Assembly (NCBI GenBank): GCA_002238865.1
Contig: MPNE01000022.1
Span: forward strand, 1-63,805
Direction: 5' to 3'
Length of the DNA stretch: 63,805 bases
Origin: Gemmatimonadetes bacterium bin94
GTDB taxonomy: Bacteria; Gemmatimonadota; Gemmatimonadetes; Longimicrobiales; Gaopeijiaceae
The notes beneath the pieces are model-generated. The model worked only from the letters and a program-made list of their open reading frames with translations. It was not told where the DNA came from and searched no databases. Below, piece by piece: positions 1 through 7,950 of this stretch. The position numbers and the translations under genes are program-made. How positions within the stretch are numbered: position 1 is the first letter of the stretch; every line of letters starts with the position of its first letter.

Positions 1-1221
1 CAGCGCCGGCGCGTCCACCGCAATCACTCCCGCGGCCACGATCTCCACGGCGGCGCGAACCTTCACGGCCTCCCGGACCTTCACGGCCAGCGCAGTCGCA
101 AGCGCGGCGTCCTCCCCCCCCCCCCCCCCCCTCCCCCCCCCGCCCCCCCCGCCGGCCTCCCCCCTCACCGTCAGCACGTCCTGGCCCCGGCCACCCTCGC
201 TGACCACCGCCTGATACCGGGCCACCGCCGGCTCGCCCCCCAACGCCGCCGCCAGCTCACGCGGGTGCACGAACATGCCCTTCACCTTCACCCCCTCCCC
301 CACCCTTCCCAGGAACCCGGCCAGGCGGGGGCTCGCGCGGCCGCACGGGCACGGCGAGCGGTTCCACGCCGACAGGTCACCCGTCCCGAAACGCACCAGC
401 GGGTAGACCTCGTTCGGGCTGGTGACCACCACCTGCCCGGCTTCGCCCTCCCCCGCCGAGCGATCATCCCCCGGGACGAGCACCTCGATCACCACCCCGG
501 TCGCGACGTGCCAGCCGTCCTTCTCCTCGCACTCGTAGCCGAGAGTCCCGGCGTCGGCCGTCCCGTAGGACTGGTAGACATCCACGCCGAATTCGTCCTG
601 CAGGCGGGCGCGGAGCGGCGGCGGAAGCGGCGCGCCCGTGACCAGAGCGCGGCGTAAGGGGAGCGGCACCCCCGCCTCGGCCGCCCGCTCCAGCAGGGTC
701 AGCAGAAACCGGGGCGTGCCGGCGTAGCCCGTCGCGCCGGCGGCGCGGGCCATCTCGATCTGCGCGGCCGTGTTGCCCACGCCCCCCGGGATCACGACGC
801 AGCCAAGCGCTCGCAGCCCGCTGTCGAGCATGAGGCCTCCGGGCGTCAGGTGGTAGGAGAATGTGTTCAGCACCACGTCGCCTTCACGGAACCCCGCAGC
901 GCGCACGGCGGAAGCCAGACGCCAGAAATCCTCCGCGTCGCCTTCCGGATCGTTGATCGGCCCCGGCGACCGGTAGATGCGCCGCAGCGACCCCTGCGGT
1001 ACGGCCAGCATTCCCCCGAAGGGAGGCTCGGCGGCCTGAAGCGCGGGCAAATCGTCCTTGGCCAGCACGGGAATCGCGGCTAGTCCGGCCACCCCCGCCA
1101 CCCGGTCGGCCTCGACGCCGGCGCGCCGCAGCCGCCGCCCGATCTCACGGCTGCGCTCCGCCCCGTACCGAACCGCGCGCACCGCCAGGCGGTCCTGAAG
1201 CGCGGACCAGTCCCCTTTCAC
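1..1221 (-). CDS. Phenylacetate-CoA ligase family protein (PaaK-like), 3' end cut by the window edge
   Basis: The gene activates an organic acid to its CoA thioester with ATP, if it behaves like the family. The frame read from GTG at 1221 stays open for 407 codons to the window edge. The middle carries the adenylation-domain stretch ending in a Tyr-Gly-Thr-Ala-Asp type motif (near 550-580). The C-terminal part has the PaaK-typical VKVKGMFVHPREL motif (about 250-287) and then the RYQAVVSEGG strand. The GTG overlaps the TGA of the upstream livF-like gene as GTGA, so I chose that start. A low-complexity Gly-rich insert (residues about 357-370) is encoded by a C-rich homopolymer but keeps the frame. 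Family lengths of about 420-450 suggest only a short piece is missing. It is the last visible gene of a transporter and CoA-ligase operon. The substrate is unknown; phenylacetate is only the family name. Confidence 0.85.
   Translation of the reverse strand, partial: MKGDWSALQDRLAVRAVRYGAERSREIGRRLRRAGVEADRVAGVAGLAAIPVLAKDDLPALQAAEPPFGGMLAVPQGSLRRIYRSPGPINDPEGDAEDFWRLASAVRAAGFREGDVVLNTFSYHLTPGGLMLDSGLRALGCVVIPGGVGNTAAQIEMARAAGATGYAGTPRFLLTLLERAAEAGVPLPLRRALVTGAPLPPPLRARLQDEFGVDVYQSYGTADAGTLGYECEEKDGWHVATGVVIEVLVPGDDRSAGEGEAGQVVVTSPNEVYPLVRFGTGDLSAWNRSPCPCGRASPRLAGFLGRVGEGVKVKGMFVHPRELAAALGGEPAVARYQAVVSEGGRGQDVLTVRGEAGGGGGGGRGGGGGEDAALATALAVKVREAVKVRAAVEIVAAGVIAVDAPAL
114..150. repeat. C-rich homopolymer tract inside the PaaK-like gene
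   Basis: The plus strand has 18 C (114-131), one T, 9 C (133-141), one G and 8 C (143-150). In the minus-strand reading frame this encodes Gly residues with one Arg. The frame is consistent on both sides at this length. Tracts like this are prone to slippage in replication and to errors in sequencing. Confidence 0.9.
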
Positions 1222-2018
1222 GACAGCCACCGCTTCCGGCGCCGGTAGTGCTTCACGTCCCGGTAGGAACGGCGCCCCGCGTCTCCCAGTCCCAGGTAGA
1301 ACTCCTTGACGTCCTCGTTGGTGCGCAGCTCGTCGGCCGTGCCCTCCATCACGACGCGTCCGCCCTCCATCACGTATCCGAAGTCGGCGACGGAGAGGGC
1401 AAGCCGCGCGTTCTGCTCGACCAGCAGGATCGTCGTCCCTTCGTCGCGATTGATCCGCTGAATGATCTCGAAGATGCTCTCGACCAGGATCGGAGCGAGG
1501 CCCAGTGAGGGCTCGTCGAGGAGCATCATGCGGGGCGAGGCCATCAGCGCGCGGCCCAGCGCGAGCATCTGCTGCTCGCCGCCGGAAAGGTGTCCCGCGG
1601 TCTGGCGGCGGCGTTCGGCGAGCGCCGGGAAGTAGTGGAATACCTTTTCCAGATCGGCATCGGTCCCCCGTCGGTCGCGCCGCGTGTACGCTCCCGCCGC
1701 CAGGTTCTCGCGCACGGTCAGATGCTCGAAGACCCGTCGTCCCTCGAGCACCTGGAAGATCCCCTTCTCGACGATCCGGTGCGCATCGACCCCCTGGATC
1801 TCCTCGCCGTCGAAGACGATCGTGCCGTCGGTGACCTCTCCGTCCTCCACGTGGAGGAGCCCCGAGATCGCCTTCAGGGTGGTGGTCTTCCCCGCCCCGT
1901 TCGATCCCAGGAGCGCCGCGATCCTGCCGTTGCCCACCTCGAGCGACAGCCCGCGCAGTACGAGGATCACGTCGTCGTAGAGGACCTCGATGTTGTTGAG
2001 CTTGAGGAGGGGATCCAT
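1218..2018 (-). CDS. livF: Branched-chain amino acid type ABC transporter, ATP-binding protein LivF
   Basis: This is one of two cytoplasmic ATPases that power the HAAT-type importer encoded around it. The 266-residue protein has Walker A GSNGAGKTTT near residue 34, the signature LSGGEQQ near 140 and Walker B MMLLDEP near 161, in normal order and spacing. The C-terminal tail is rich in Arg and Lys. Its ATG sits in a TGATG overlap with the end of the substrate-binding protein gene, and its TGA overlaps the GTG of the PaaK-like gene, so translation is probably coupled on both sides. LivF is preferred over LivG by its short insertion pattern and its position at the end of the cluster. The ligand could be a branched-chain amino acid, an aromatic acid or another small organic acid. 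Confidence 0.93.
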   Translation of the reverse strand: MDPLLKLNNIEVLYDDVILVLRGLSLEVGNGRIAALLGSNGAGKTTTLKAISGLLHVEDGEVTDGTIVFDGEEIQGVDAHRIVEKGIFQVLEGRRVFEHLTVRENLAAGAYTRRDRRGTDADLEKVFHYFPALAERRRQTAGHLSGGEQQMLALGRALMASPRMMLLDEPSLGLAPILVESIFEIIQRINRDEGTTILLVEQNARLALSVADFGYVMEGGRVVMEGTADELRTNEDVKEFYLGLGDAGRRSYRDVKHYRRRKRWLS

Positions 2019-3223
2019 CAGGGCGCTGCCGGCGCCTGCACGAACTCGGTGAGGGGCACCCACTCGCCGCCTTCGACGCGAAAGATTCGCAGCCCCTTGG
2101 CACCACGGTGGTCGGTGGGCGTGAAGGTGATGGGCACCGTCACGCCGCCCATGTCCAGGTCGGTGAAGGTCTCGAGCGCGGCCTTGATGTTCGCCCCGGT
2201 CAGCTCCTGGTCCGACGCCAGCACCTGCTTCATCGCCTCGGCGAAGATCGAAAACGTCCACCACGCCTGCGTGTAGGCGTTCGTCCTGCCTTCGATCGAC
2301 TCGCCCTTCGCCTCCAGGTATTCGCGGATGACACGGGTACCCGGTACGTCGACGCTCAGCGGTGCGTAGGGGATCGTCCCCACCACCCCCTCGGCGGCCT
2401 CTCCCGCCAACTGCACCAACTGCGCGTTGGAGCACCAGTTCAGGCAGATGAAGGTCGCGTCCACCCCGAGGCTGCGCGCGTTCTGCAGGGCCACCGCGGC
2501 CGGTCCCGACGTATTCTGGAACACCACGTACCGGGCACCGCTCTGGCGGATCCTCGAAAACTCGGCCGTATAGTCGACGGCACCCCGCGGCATCTCGTAG
2601 AGGGTCAGGTCGATCCCCAGCGCTGCCGCGAACTCCACGCCCCCGTGGCGGGATGGAGACAGTCCGAAGGGGCTCGCATTGTGCATGAGGGCAACGACAG
2701 GCGTTCCTTCGCCGTGGTTGCGCGCGATCCAGTCCAGGGCGATGCGGAACTGGTCGGTGTAGCTGCTGGCGACCAGGAAATTGTACGGGGAATCCGCCGG
2801 GTCGCCCAGGACGTGGGACAGGGACGCCGAGCTGAACGGGATCTCGTCTTCGGTGATGCGGAGCCGCAGTGCCTCGGTGTCCCCGGTGCCCCATCCCATG
2901 AAGACCACCACACCCTCGTTCACGAACTGGCTGTACAGCTGCTCTGCGCGGGCGACCTGGTAGGCGTAGTCCTGGTAGATCAGGTCGATCGGCCGCCCTT
3001 CGATACCGCCGCGCAGGTTCATCCAGTCGGCGTAGCCGCGCATGCCGTCCGCATAGTCGGTACCCACGTCGGCGGTGGGACCGGTGAGGTCGAAGATCGC
3101 ACCCACCTTGATGTCGGCGTCGGCGGCTCCGTCTCCCCCGCCATCGCCCCCACAGGCCGCGCTCGCGAGGAGGAGAGCGGCAGCAAGGAGGCGGATCGGC
3201 CCCGCGTTTTGGCGTCTGGTCAT
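2018..3223 (-). CDS. ABC transporter substrate-binding lipoprotein, LivK/Leu-Ile-Val binding family
   Basis: This is a 401-residue periplasmic binding protein of the type I fold used by HAAT importers. It has an N-terminal signal with lipobox (about residues 12-25, ending SAAC) followed by a Gly/Asp-rich linker, so it is probably a lipid-anchored protein. The mature start IKVGAIFDLTGPTADVG is the typical opening of the Peripla_BP_6 family. It lies between livM and livF with a 90-base gap upstream and a one-base TGATG overlap downstream. The ligand cannot be read from sequence. The two CoA ligases in the same operon favour a carboxylic acid over a simple amino acid, but that is inference. Confidence 0.92.
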   Translation of the reverse strand: MTRRQNAGPIRLLAAALLLASAACGGDGGGDGAADADIKVGAIFDLTGPTADVGTDYADGMRGYADWMNLRGGIEGRPIDLIYQDYAYQVARAEQLYSQFVNEGVVVFMGWGTGDTEALRLRITEDEIPFSSASLSHVLGDPADSPYNFLVASSYTDQFRIALDWIARNHGEGTPVVALMHNASPFGLSPSRHGGVEFAAALGIDLTLYEMPRGAVDYTAEFSRIRQSGARYVVFQNTSGPAAVALQNARSLGVDATFICLNWCSNAQLVQLAGEAAEGVVGTIPYAPLSVDVPGTRVIREYLEAKGESIEGRTNAYTQAWWTFSIFAEAMKQVLASDQELTGANIKAALETFTDLDMGGVTVPITFTPTDHRGAKGLRIFRVEGGEWVPLTEFVQAPAAP

Positions 3224-3313
3224 GGCGTCGTTCCCGTTCGATCGATTGGAGGATGCACACTACGCAAACGACGCGCTGCACCGCCACCCCTGCAAGGTGC
3301 CCGAACTGCCCCC

Positions 3314-4372
3314 TCACCCCCGCCGGTACGCGAACGGCCACACATGAAAGTAGTCTTTCACGTTGCCCCACAGTTTGGACAGCCCCTTGGGCTCGAAGAT
3401 CAGGAACAGAATGATCACGATTCCGAACACCGCCTGCTGTGCGTAGGGAAGCAGGCCTGCAACCATCGGGGCGGTTTCCTGCAGCGCTCGGCCCGCGTTC
3501 GTGATCAGCGCCGGAAGCAGCGTGATCAGCGCCGCGCCGAAGAACGACCCGCGAATCGACCCCAGTCCGCCGACGATGATCATCGCCAGGTAGACGATGC
3601 TCGTGTCGAGGGTGAATCGTTCCCAGGTGATGATGGTGCGGTAGTAGGCGATCATGGCCCCGGCCAGGCCGACGAAGAACGACGACGTGGCGAACGCGAG
3701 CAGCTTGGTGCGAAAGAGGTTCACGCCGATCACGCTGGCCGCGATGTCCTGGTCGCGTACCGCCACGAAGGCGCGTCCCATGCGCGTGCGGAAGAGGTTG
3801 GCCGCAAACAGAGCCGTGCCCGCCGCCATCGCCACCCCGAACCAGTAGAAGTTGAAGGTGGTGTTGAGCCGCACCCCGAAGAGGCTTGGCGCGGGAAGGA
3901 CGATCGCCTCGGTGCCGCCTGTCACCGCCGTCCAGTGGGTCATCGCCCACTCGACGATCTCCTGGGCCGCGAGGGTCGCGATGGCCAGGTACAGCCCCTT
4001 GAGGCGCAGAGAGGGCAGCCCGAAGAAGGTGCCCGCCACCGAAGTGAAGACGCACGCCAGCGCGATGCTCACGCCCCAGGGCAGCCCGAGGTTCAGCGTC
4101 AGGAGGCCGGCGCTGTACGCCCCGATGGCCATGAACGCGCCCTGTCCCAGCGAGATCTGGCCCGTGTAGCCCACCAGGATGTTCAGCCCGATCGCTCCGA
4201 CCGTGGCGATCGCCACCTGATTGGCCAGATCGAGCCAGTACGGGCCGGCCACGAAGGGGAAGACGAGCACGAATACGGCAAAGACCGCGAGCCGAATGCG
4301 CTCTGCCGGCCAGCGCCGCAGCCCCATGTCGGACTCGTAGCGGGTGTGGAAGACGCCGCACTCCAGGCTCAT
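3314..4372 (-). CDS. livM: Branched-chain amino acid type ABC transporter permease LivM
   Basis: This is an inner-membrane permease of 352 residues with about eight to ten hydrophobic segments. The stretch ILVGYTGQISLGQGAFMAIGAY (about residues 64-85) is the conserved BPD_transp_2 motif of LivM. The cytoplasmic EAA-like loop lies near residues 185-200. Its start follows the livH stop by 10 bases. An internal Met at codon 16 (about 4327) is an alternative start because the first 15 residues are polar. It pairs with the LivH homologue to form the translocation pore. Confidence 0.93.
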   Translation of the reverse strand: MSLECGVFHTRYESDMGLRRWPAERIRLAVFAVFVLVFPFVAGPYWLDLANQVAIATVGAIGLNILVGYTGQISLGQGAFMAIGAYSAGLLTLNLGLPWGVSIALACVFTSVAGTFFGLPSLRLKGLYLAIATLAAQEIVEWAMTHWTAVTGGTEAIVLPAPSLFGVRLNTTFNFYWFGVAMAAGTALFAANLFRTRMGRAFVAVRDQDIAASVIGVNLFRTKLLAFATSSFFVGLAGAMIAYYRTIITWERFTLDTSIVYLAMIIVGGLGSIRGSFFGAALITLLPALITNAGRALQETAPMVAGLLPYAQQAVFGIVIILFLIFEPKGLSKLWGNVKDYFHVWPFAYRRG

Positions 4373-4382
4373 CGTGACATCC

Positions 4383-5255
4383 TCATACCCGTTCGATGAT
4401 CTCCTTCCCGAAGAGTCCGTAGGGACGGACCATCAGCACGAGGATCAGTACCACGTAGGGGACCACCAGGCTCAGGCCGTGGCCCACATAGCCCCCGGTG
4501 TAGACCTCCAGCAGCCCGATGATCGCGCCGCCGATCACGGCACCCCTGATCGAGTCGAGCCCCCCCAGGATCACCACCGGGAAGACCCTGAGCCCGATCG
4601 AGGCCACGTTGGGGCTCACCCCGACGATGTTGCCGAGCATGATCCCGCCGATGGCGGCCGACGCCGCGGCCAGTGCCCAGGCCACGCCGAAGACCCGCGA
4701 GATGCTGATCCCCATGCTCAGGGCCGCCTGCTGGTCGTCGGCGATTGCGCGCATGGCGATCCCGTCCCGGGTATGCCGAAAGAAGAGGGCCAGCGCGGCC
4801 AGAACCGCGAGCGCGATGGGGATCGAGAGGAGCCGGCCGGTCGAAAGCACCGCCGGGCCGATGACGATGTCTCCCGAGGGCAGGAACGACTCGAACGCGC
4901 GCGGAGCCGGACCCCAGATCGCGTTGACCAGGCCCCGAAGCACCGACGACAGCCCGATCGTCACCATGATCATCGAGATGATGGGCTCGCCGATCAGGGG
5001 GCGCAGCACGAGCCGCTCGATGGCCAGCGCAACGGCAACGGCCAGCAGCACCGTGACGAGGACTCCGAGGCTCCACGGAAGCCCGGTCTGCGAGACGGCA
5101 AAGAAGATCAGGTAGGTGCCGAGAAGCAGAAGGTCGCCCTGAGTGAAATTGATTACGTCGCTGGCCTTGTAGATGACCACGAACCCGGCCGCGGCCAGGG
5201 CATAGACCATTCCGGTACTCAGCCCCGAGACCGTGAGTTGGAGGAAGACGTCCAT
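4383..5255 (-). CDS. livH: Branched-chain amino acid type ABC transporter permease LivH
   Basis: This is a 290-residue inner-membrane permease, the usual size for LivH. The opening segment GLSTGMVYALAAAGFVVIYK followed by DVINFTQGDLLLLG is the characteristic LivH N terminus. Further hydrophobic segments follow, with a loop at about residues 185-200 (SRVFGVAWALAAASAAIGG). The ATG overlaps the TGA of the upstream acyl-CoA ligase gene as TGATG. It is the partner of LivM. Confidence 0.94.
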   Translation of the reverse strand: MDVFLQLTVSGLSTGMVYALAAAGFVVIYKASDVINFTQGDLLLLGTYLIFFAVSQTGLPWSLGVLVTVLLAVAVALAIERLVLRPLIGEPIISMIMVTIGLSSVLRGLVNAIWGPAPRAFESFLPSGDIVIGPAVLSTGRLLSIPIALAVLAALALFFRHTRDGIAMRAIADDQQAALSMGISISRVFGVAWALAAASAAIGGIMLGNIVGVSPNVASIGLRVFPVVILGGLDSIRGAVIGGAIIGLLEVYTGGYVGHGLSLVVPYVVLILVLMVRPYGLFGKEIIERV

Positions 5256-7153
5256 CAGTCGAGCGTCTCGATCCGGAGCTCGTGGGCCACGTCCGACGTG
5301 CGTCCATCCTGGTAGGTGATCTCGGTCGCAACGGTGATCGAATCACCGTCCCCCTGCAGCGCGCCGATGATGTCGCCGAAGCGGTCCGCGATGTAACGGC
5401 GGCGGACCTTGCGTGTGCGCGTCAGCTCCGCGTCGTCGGCGTGCAGTTCCTTGTGCAGAAGGAGGAAACGGCGGACGCGGGCGGCCGGGGGCAGCTCCTC
5501 GTTGACGCCCGTGACATGGCGGCGGATGAGCCGGTAGACCTCGGCTCGGCGAGCCAGATCGGTAAAGGTGGTATACGGAATGCGGCGGCGCTCGGCCCAC
5601 TGACCCGCGTTCTCCATGTCGATCGCGATCATCGTGGTCACGAACGGAGCGCCGGCGCCGCCGAAGACCACCGCCTCGCGGATATAGGGACTGAACTTCA
5701 GTTTGTTCTCGACGAACTGGGGCGAGAAGTTGGTCCCGTCGGCGAGCTTCATCACGTCGGCGAGGCGGTCGATGACGACCAGATGACCGTCCTCGTCGAA
5801 GTAACCCGCGTCGCCGGAGTGCAGCCAGCCGTTCTCCAGCGTTTCGGCGGTGGCTTTCGGGTTGCGGAAGTAGCCCTCGAAGACGGCGGGACTCCGGCAG
5901 AGGATTTCCCCCGTATCCGAGATCCTGATCTCGGTTTCCGGGAAGGGTGTGCCCACCGTGTGGAAGCGGACATCGCCATCACGATGCACCACCGAGATGC
6001 CCGAGACCTCGGTCTGGCCGTAGAGCTGCTTGAGGTTCACGCCGATCGTGTGAAAGAACCGGAAGACGTCGGGGCCAAGCGCCGCGCCGCCCGTGTAGGC
6101 GCGTTTCACCCGGTTGAGGCCGAGCTGGTCGCGGATGGGGTGGAAGACCGTCCAGTCGGCAAGGCGGCGACGAAAGCGCGCGAGGACAGGGGCGCGCCGT
6201 CCACCCGAGGCGGCCTCGGTCGCGGCAGCCCCCTGCTTCATCGCCCATTCGTAGATCCAGCGCTTGAGCCGGGTCGTGTCCTCGGCCATGACCTGCACGT
6301 CCGAAACCATGTTCTCCCAGATCCGCGGGGGCGACATCAGGAATGCCGGACCGATCTCGCGCAGGTCCTGACGAACCGTAGCCGTCTCTTCGGGAAAGTT
6401 CACGGTGAAGCCCGTCAGCATGGCGCTCGCCACCCCGACCATCTGCTCGCCGATCCACGCCATGGGAAGGAACGAGACGAACTCGTCGCCGCGGCCCATC
6501 GGGTCGACCTCGACCAGCTGCGCCGCCATGGCGAGGAGGTTCGCGTGCGAAAGCATGGCAAGCTTGGGGATGCTGGTCGTCCCCGAGGTCGTGCAGAGGA
6601 GCGCGGTGTCGCCCGGCTGGACCTTCGCAAGCCTTGTGACAAATTCCCCGGGGAATCTGGCACGGAATCTGTCACCGAGTGCTTCCACCTCTTCAAATGA
6701 CATCAATCCGGGTGCCTCGTACCCGTACATCCCCCGCGGGTCGTAGTAAACGACGTATTCCAGCCCGGGCACCCGATCCCGCACCTCGAGCACCTTGTCC
6801 ACCTGCTCCTGATCCTCGGCGACGATCAACCTGGCCTCGGCGGCTTCCAGCATCTTCGCCAGCTCTTCCGAGATCGAGTCCTGGTAGAGCCCGAGAGGAA
6901 GTGCGCCGACCGCCTGCGCCGCCAGCTCGGCGATCACCCACTCGGGGCGATTGTCCCCGATGATCGCGATCCGGTCTCCCTTCTCGATCCCCAACTCGAC
7001 GAGCCCCAGCGCGAACGCCCGTACGCGGCCCAGATACTCTGCCCAGGTCGTCTCCTGCCAGATGCCGAACTCCTTCTCGCGCAGCGCAACCTCGTTCGGG
7101 CGGTCCGCGGCCCGGCGGGCGAGCAGGCCCGGCAGGGTGTCGGCGGCGCTCAT
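5255..7153 (-). CDS. AMP-dependent acyl-CoA synthetase, long-chain (FadD-like) family
   Basis: This 632-residue enzyme is expected to form an acyl-adenylate and then an acyl-CoA. The AMP-binding P-loop TSGTTSIPKLAMLSH lies near residue 185. The adenylation motif YGQTEVSG near residue 390 and the downstream GWLHSGDAGYFDEDGHLVVIDR motif (about residues 450-470) are intact. It resembles the long-chain FAA1/FadD15-type group. The start at 7153 was chosen because it makes an ATGA overlap with the stop of livG and gives the normal MSAADTLPGLL start; an open extension upstream to 7324 lies inside livG. ABC importers of this type are often encoded with an acyl-CoA synthetase in this position, so the imported acid may be activated on entry. 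Confidence 0.92.
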   Translation of the reverse strand: MSAADTLPGLLARRAADRPNEVALREKEFGIWQETTWAEYLGRVRAFALGLVELGIEKGDRIAIIGDNRPEWVIAELAAQAVGALPLGLYQDSISEELAKMLEAAEARLIVAEDQEQVDKVLEVRDRVPGLEYVVYYDPRGMYGYEAPGLMSFEEVEALGDRFRARFPGEFVTRLAKVQPGDTALLCTTSGTTSIPKLAMLSHANLLAMAAQLVEVDPMGRGDEFVSFLPMAWIGEQMVGVASAMLTGFTVNFPEETATVRQDLREIGPAFLMSPPRIWENMVSDVQVMAEDTTRLKRWIYEWAMKQGAAATEAASGGRRAPVLARFRRRLADWTVFHPIRDQLGLNRVKRAYTGGAALGPDVFRFFHTIGVNLKQLYGQTEVSGISVVHRDGDVRFHTVGTPFPETEIRISDTGEILCRSPAVFEGYFRNPKATAETLENGWLHSGDAGYFDEDGHLVVIDRLADVMKLADGTNFSPQFVENKLKFSPYIREAVVFGGAGAPFVTTMIAIDMENAGQWAERRRIPYTTFTDLARRAEVYRLIRRHVTGVNEELPPAARVRRFLLLHKELHADDAELTRTRKVRRRYIADRFGDIIGALQGDGDSITVATEITYQDGRTSDVAHELRIETLD

Positions 7154-7941
7154 GGCCCGGTCCTCGCATGCCCCAGGTAGGCGTCGATCACCGCCGGGTC
7201 GCGCCTCACGCGGTCCGGGGGGCCCTCGGCGATCTTCCGCCCGAAGTCGAGGACAACCACCCGGTCCGAGATGTCCATGATCACGTCGATGTCGTGGTCG
7301 ACCACGACGACGGTGACGCCCCACTCCTCGTGCACGTCGAGGATGAAGCGCGCCATCGACTCCTTCTCTTCGGCGTTCATCCCCGCCGTCGGTTCGTCGA
7401 GGAGGAGGAGGGAGGGGTCGAGGGACAGCGCGCGTCCCAGTTCGACGAGGCGCTGGTTCCCGTACGCGAGGTTCCCCACTTCGGCGCTGCGCAGCGGTTC
7501 CAGATTCAAGAAGTCGACTACGCGCTCCACATGGGTCCGGTGCTCGATCTCGCGGCGCCGCTGACGGCCCAGGTAGATGCCGCCGCTCAACACGCCCCCC
7601 TTCATGTGAACGTGGCGGCCCAGCATGAGGTTCTCCAGAACGGTCATGTGCTTGAACAGCTCGATGTTCTGGAAGGTGCGGGCCACGCCCAGCGCCGCGA
7701 TGCGGTGCGGCGGCAGGCGATTCAGCGAATGGCGCGCGCCGTCACCGTCGATGAGGGTGACCGTCCCGGCCTGCGGGCGGTACAGCCCCGACACGCAGTT
7801 GATGACGCTCGTCTTTCCCGCCCCGTTCGGCCCGATCAGCGCGAGGAGTTCGCCGCGCCGCACCTCCATGGCGAGCTCCGCGAGCGCGGTTACACCGCCG
7901 AAACGGAGTGAGAGGTCCTTGAGTTCGAGGATCGCCCCCAC
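7150..7941 (-). CDS. livG: Branched-chain amino acid type ABC transporter, ATP-binding protein LivG
   Basis: This is a 263-residue ATPase starting at GTG 7941. Walker A GPNGAGKTSVINC lies near residue 37. The Q-loop insertion and the LGRALSLDPSLLLLDEP signature/Walker B region lie near residues 170-185. The stretch HDIDVIMDISDRVVVLDFG matches LivG. It lies nine bases after the Ig-like lipoprotein gene and overlaps the next gene by four bases. It is the second ATPase of the importer. Confidence 0.93.
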   Translation of the reverse strand: MGAILELKDLSLRFGGVTALAELAMEVRRGELLALIGPNGAGKTSVINCVSGLYRPQAGTVTLIDGDGARHSLNRLPPHRIAALGVARTFQNIELFKHMTVLENLMLGRHVHMKGGVLSGGIYLGRQRRREIEHRTHVERVVDFLNLEPLRSAEVGNLAYGNQRLVELGRALSLDPSLLLLDEPTAGMNAEEKESMARFILDVHEEWGVTVVVVDHDIDVIMDISDRVVVLDFGRKIAEGPPDRVRRDPAVIDAYLGHARTGP

Positions 7942-7950
7942 CCGTCGTGT

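Noticed and set aside
114-150. Poly-C region considered as an assembly gap or repeat element
   Set aside because: The reading frame is intact across it and it encodes a Gly-rich insert, so there is no need to call a gap; the doubt is noted in the finding.
2108-4399. Very long open frame on the plus strand (763 codons) across the liv genes
   Set aside because: It is antisense to clear LivK, LivM and part of LivH. Its product is rich in Arg, Gly, His and Asp, as expected for antisense frames in GC-rich DNA.
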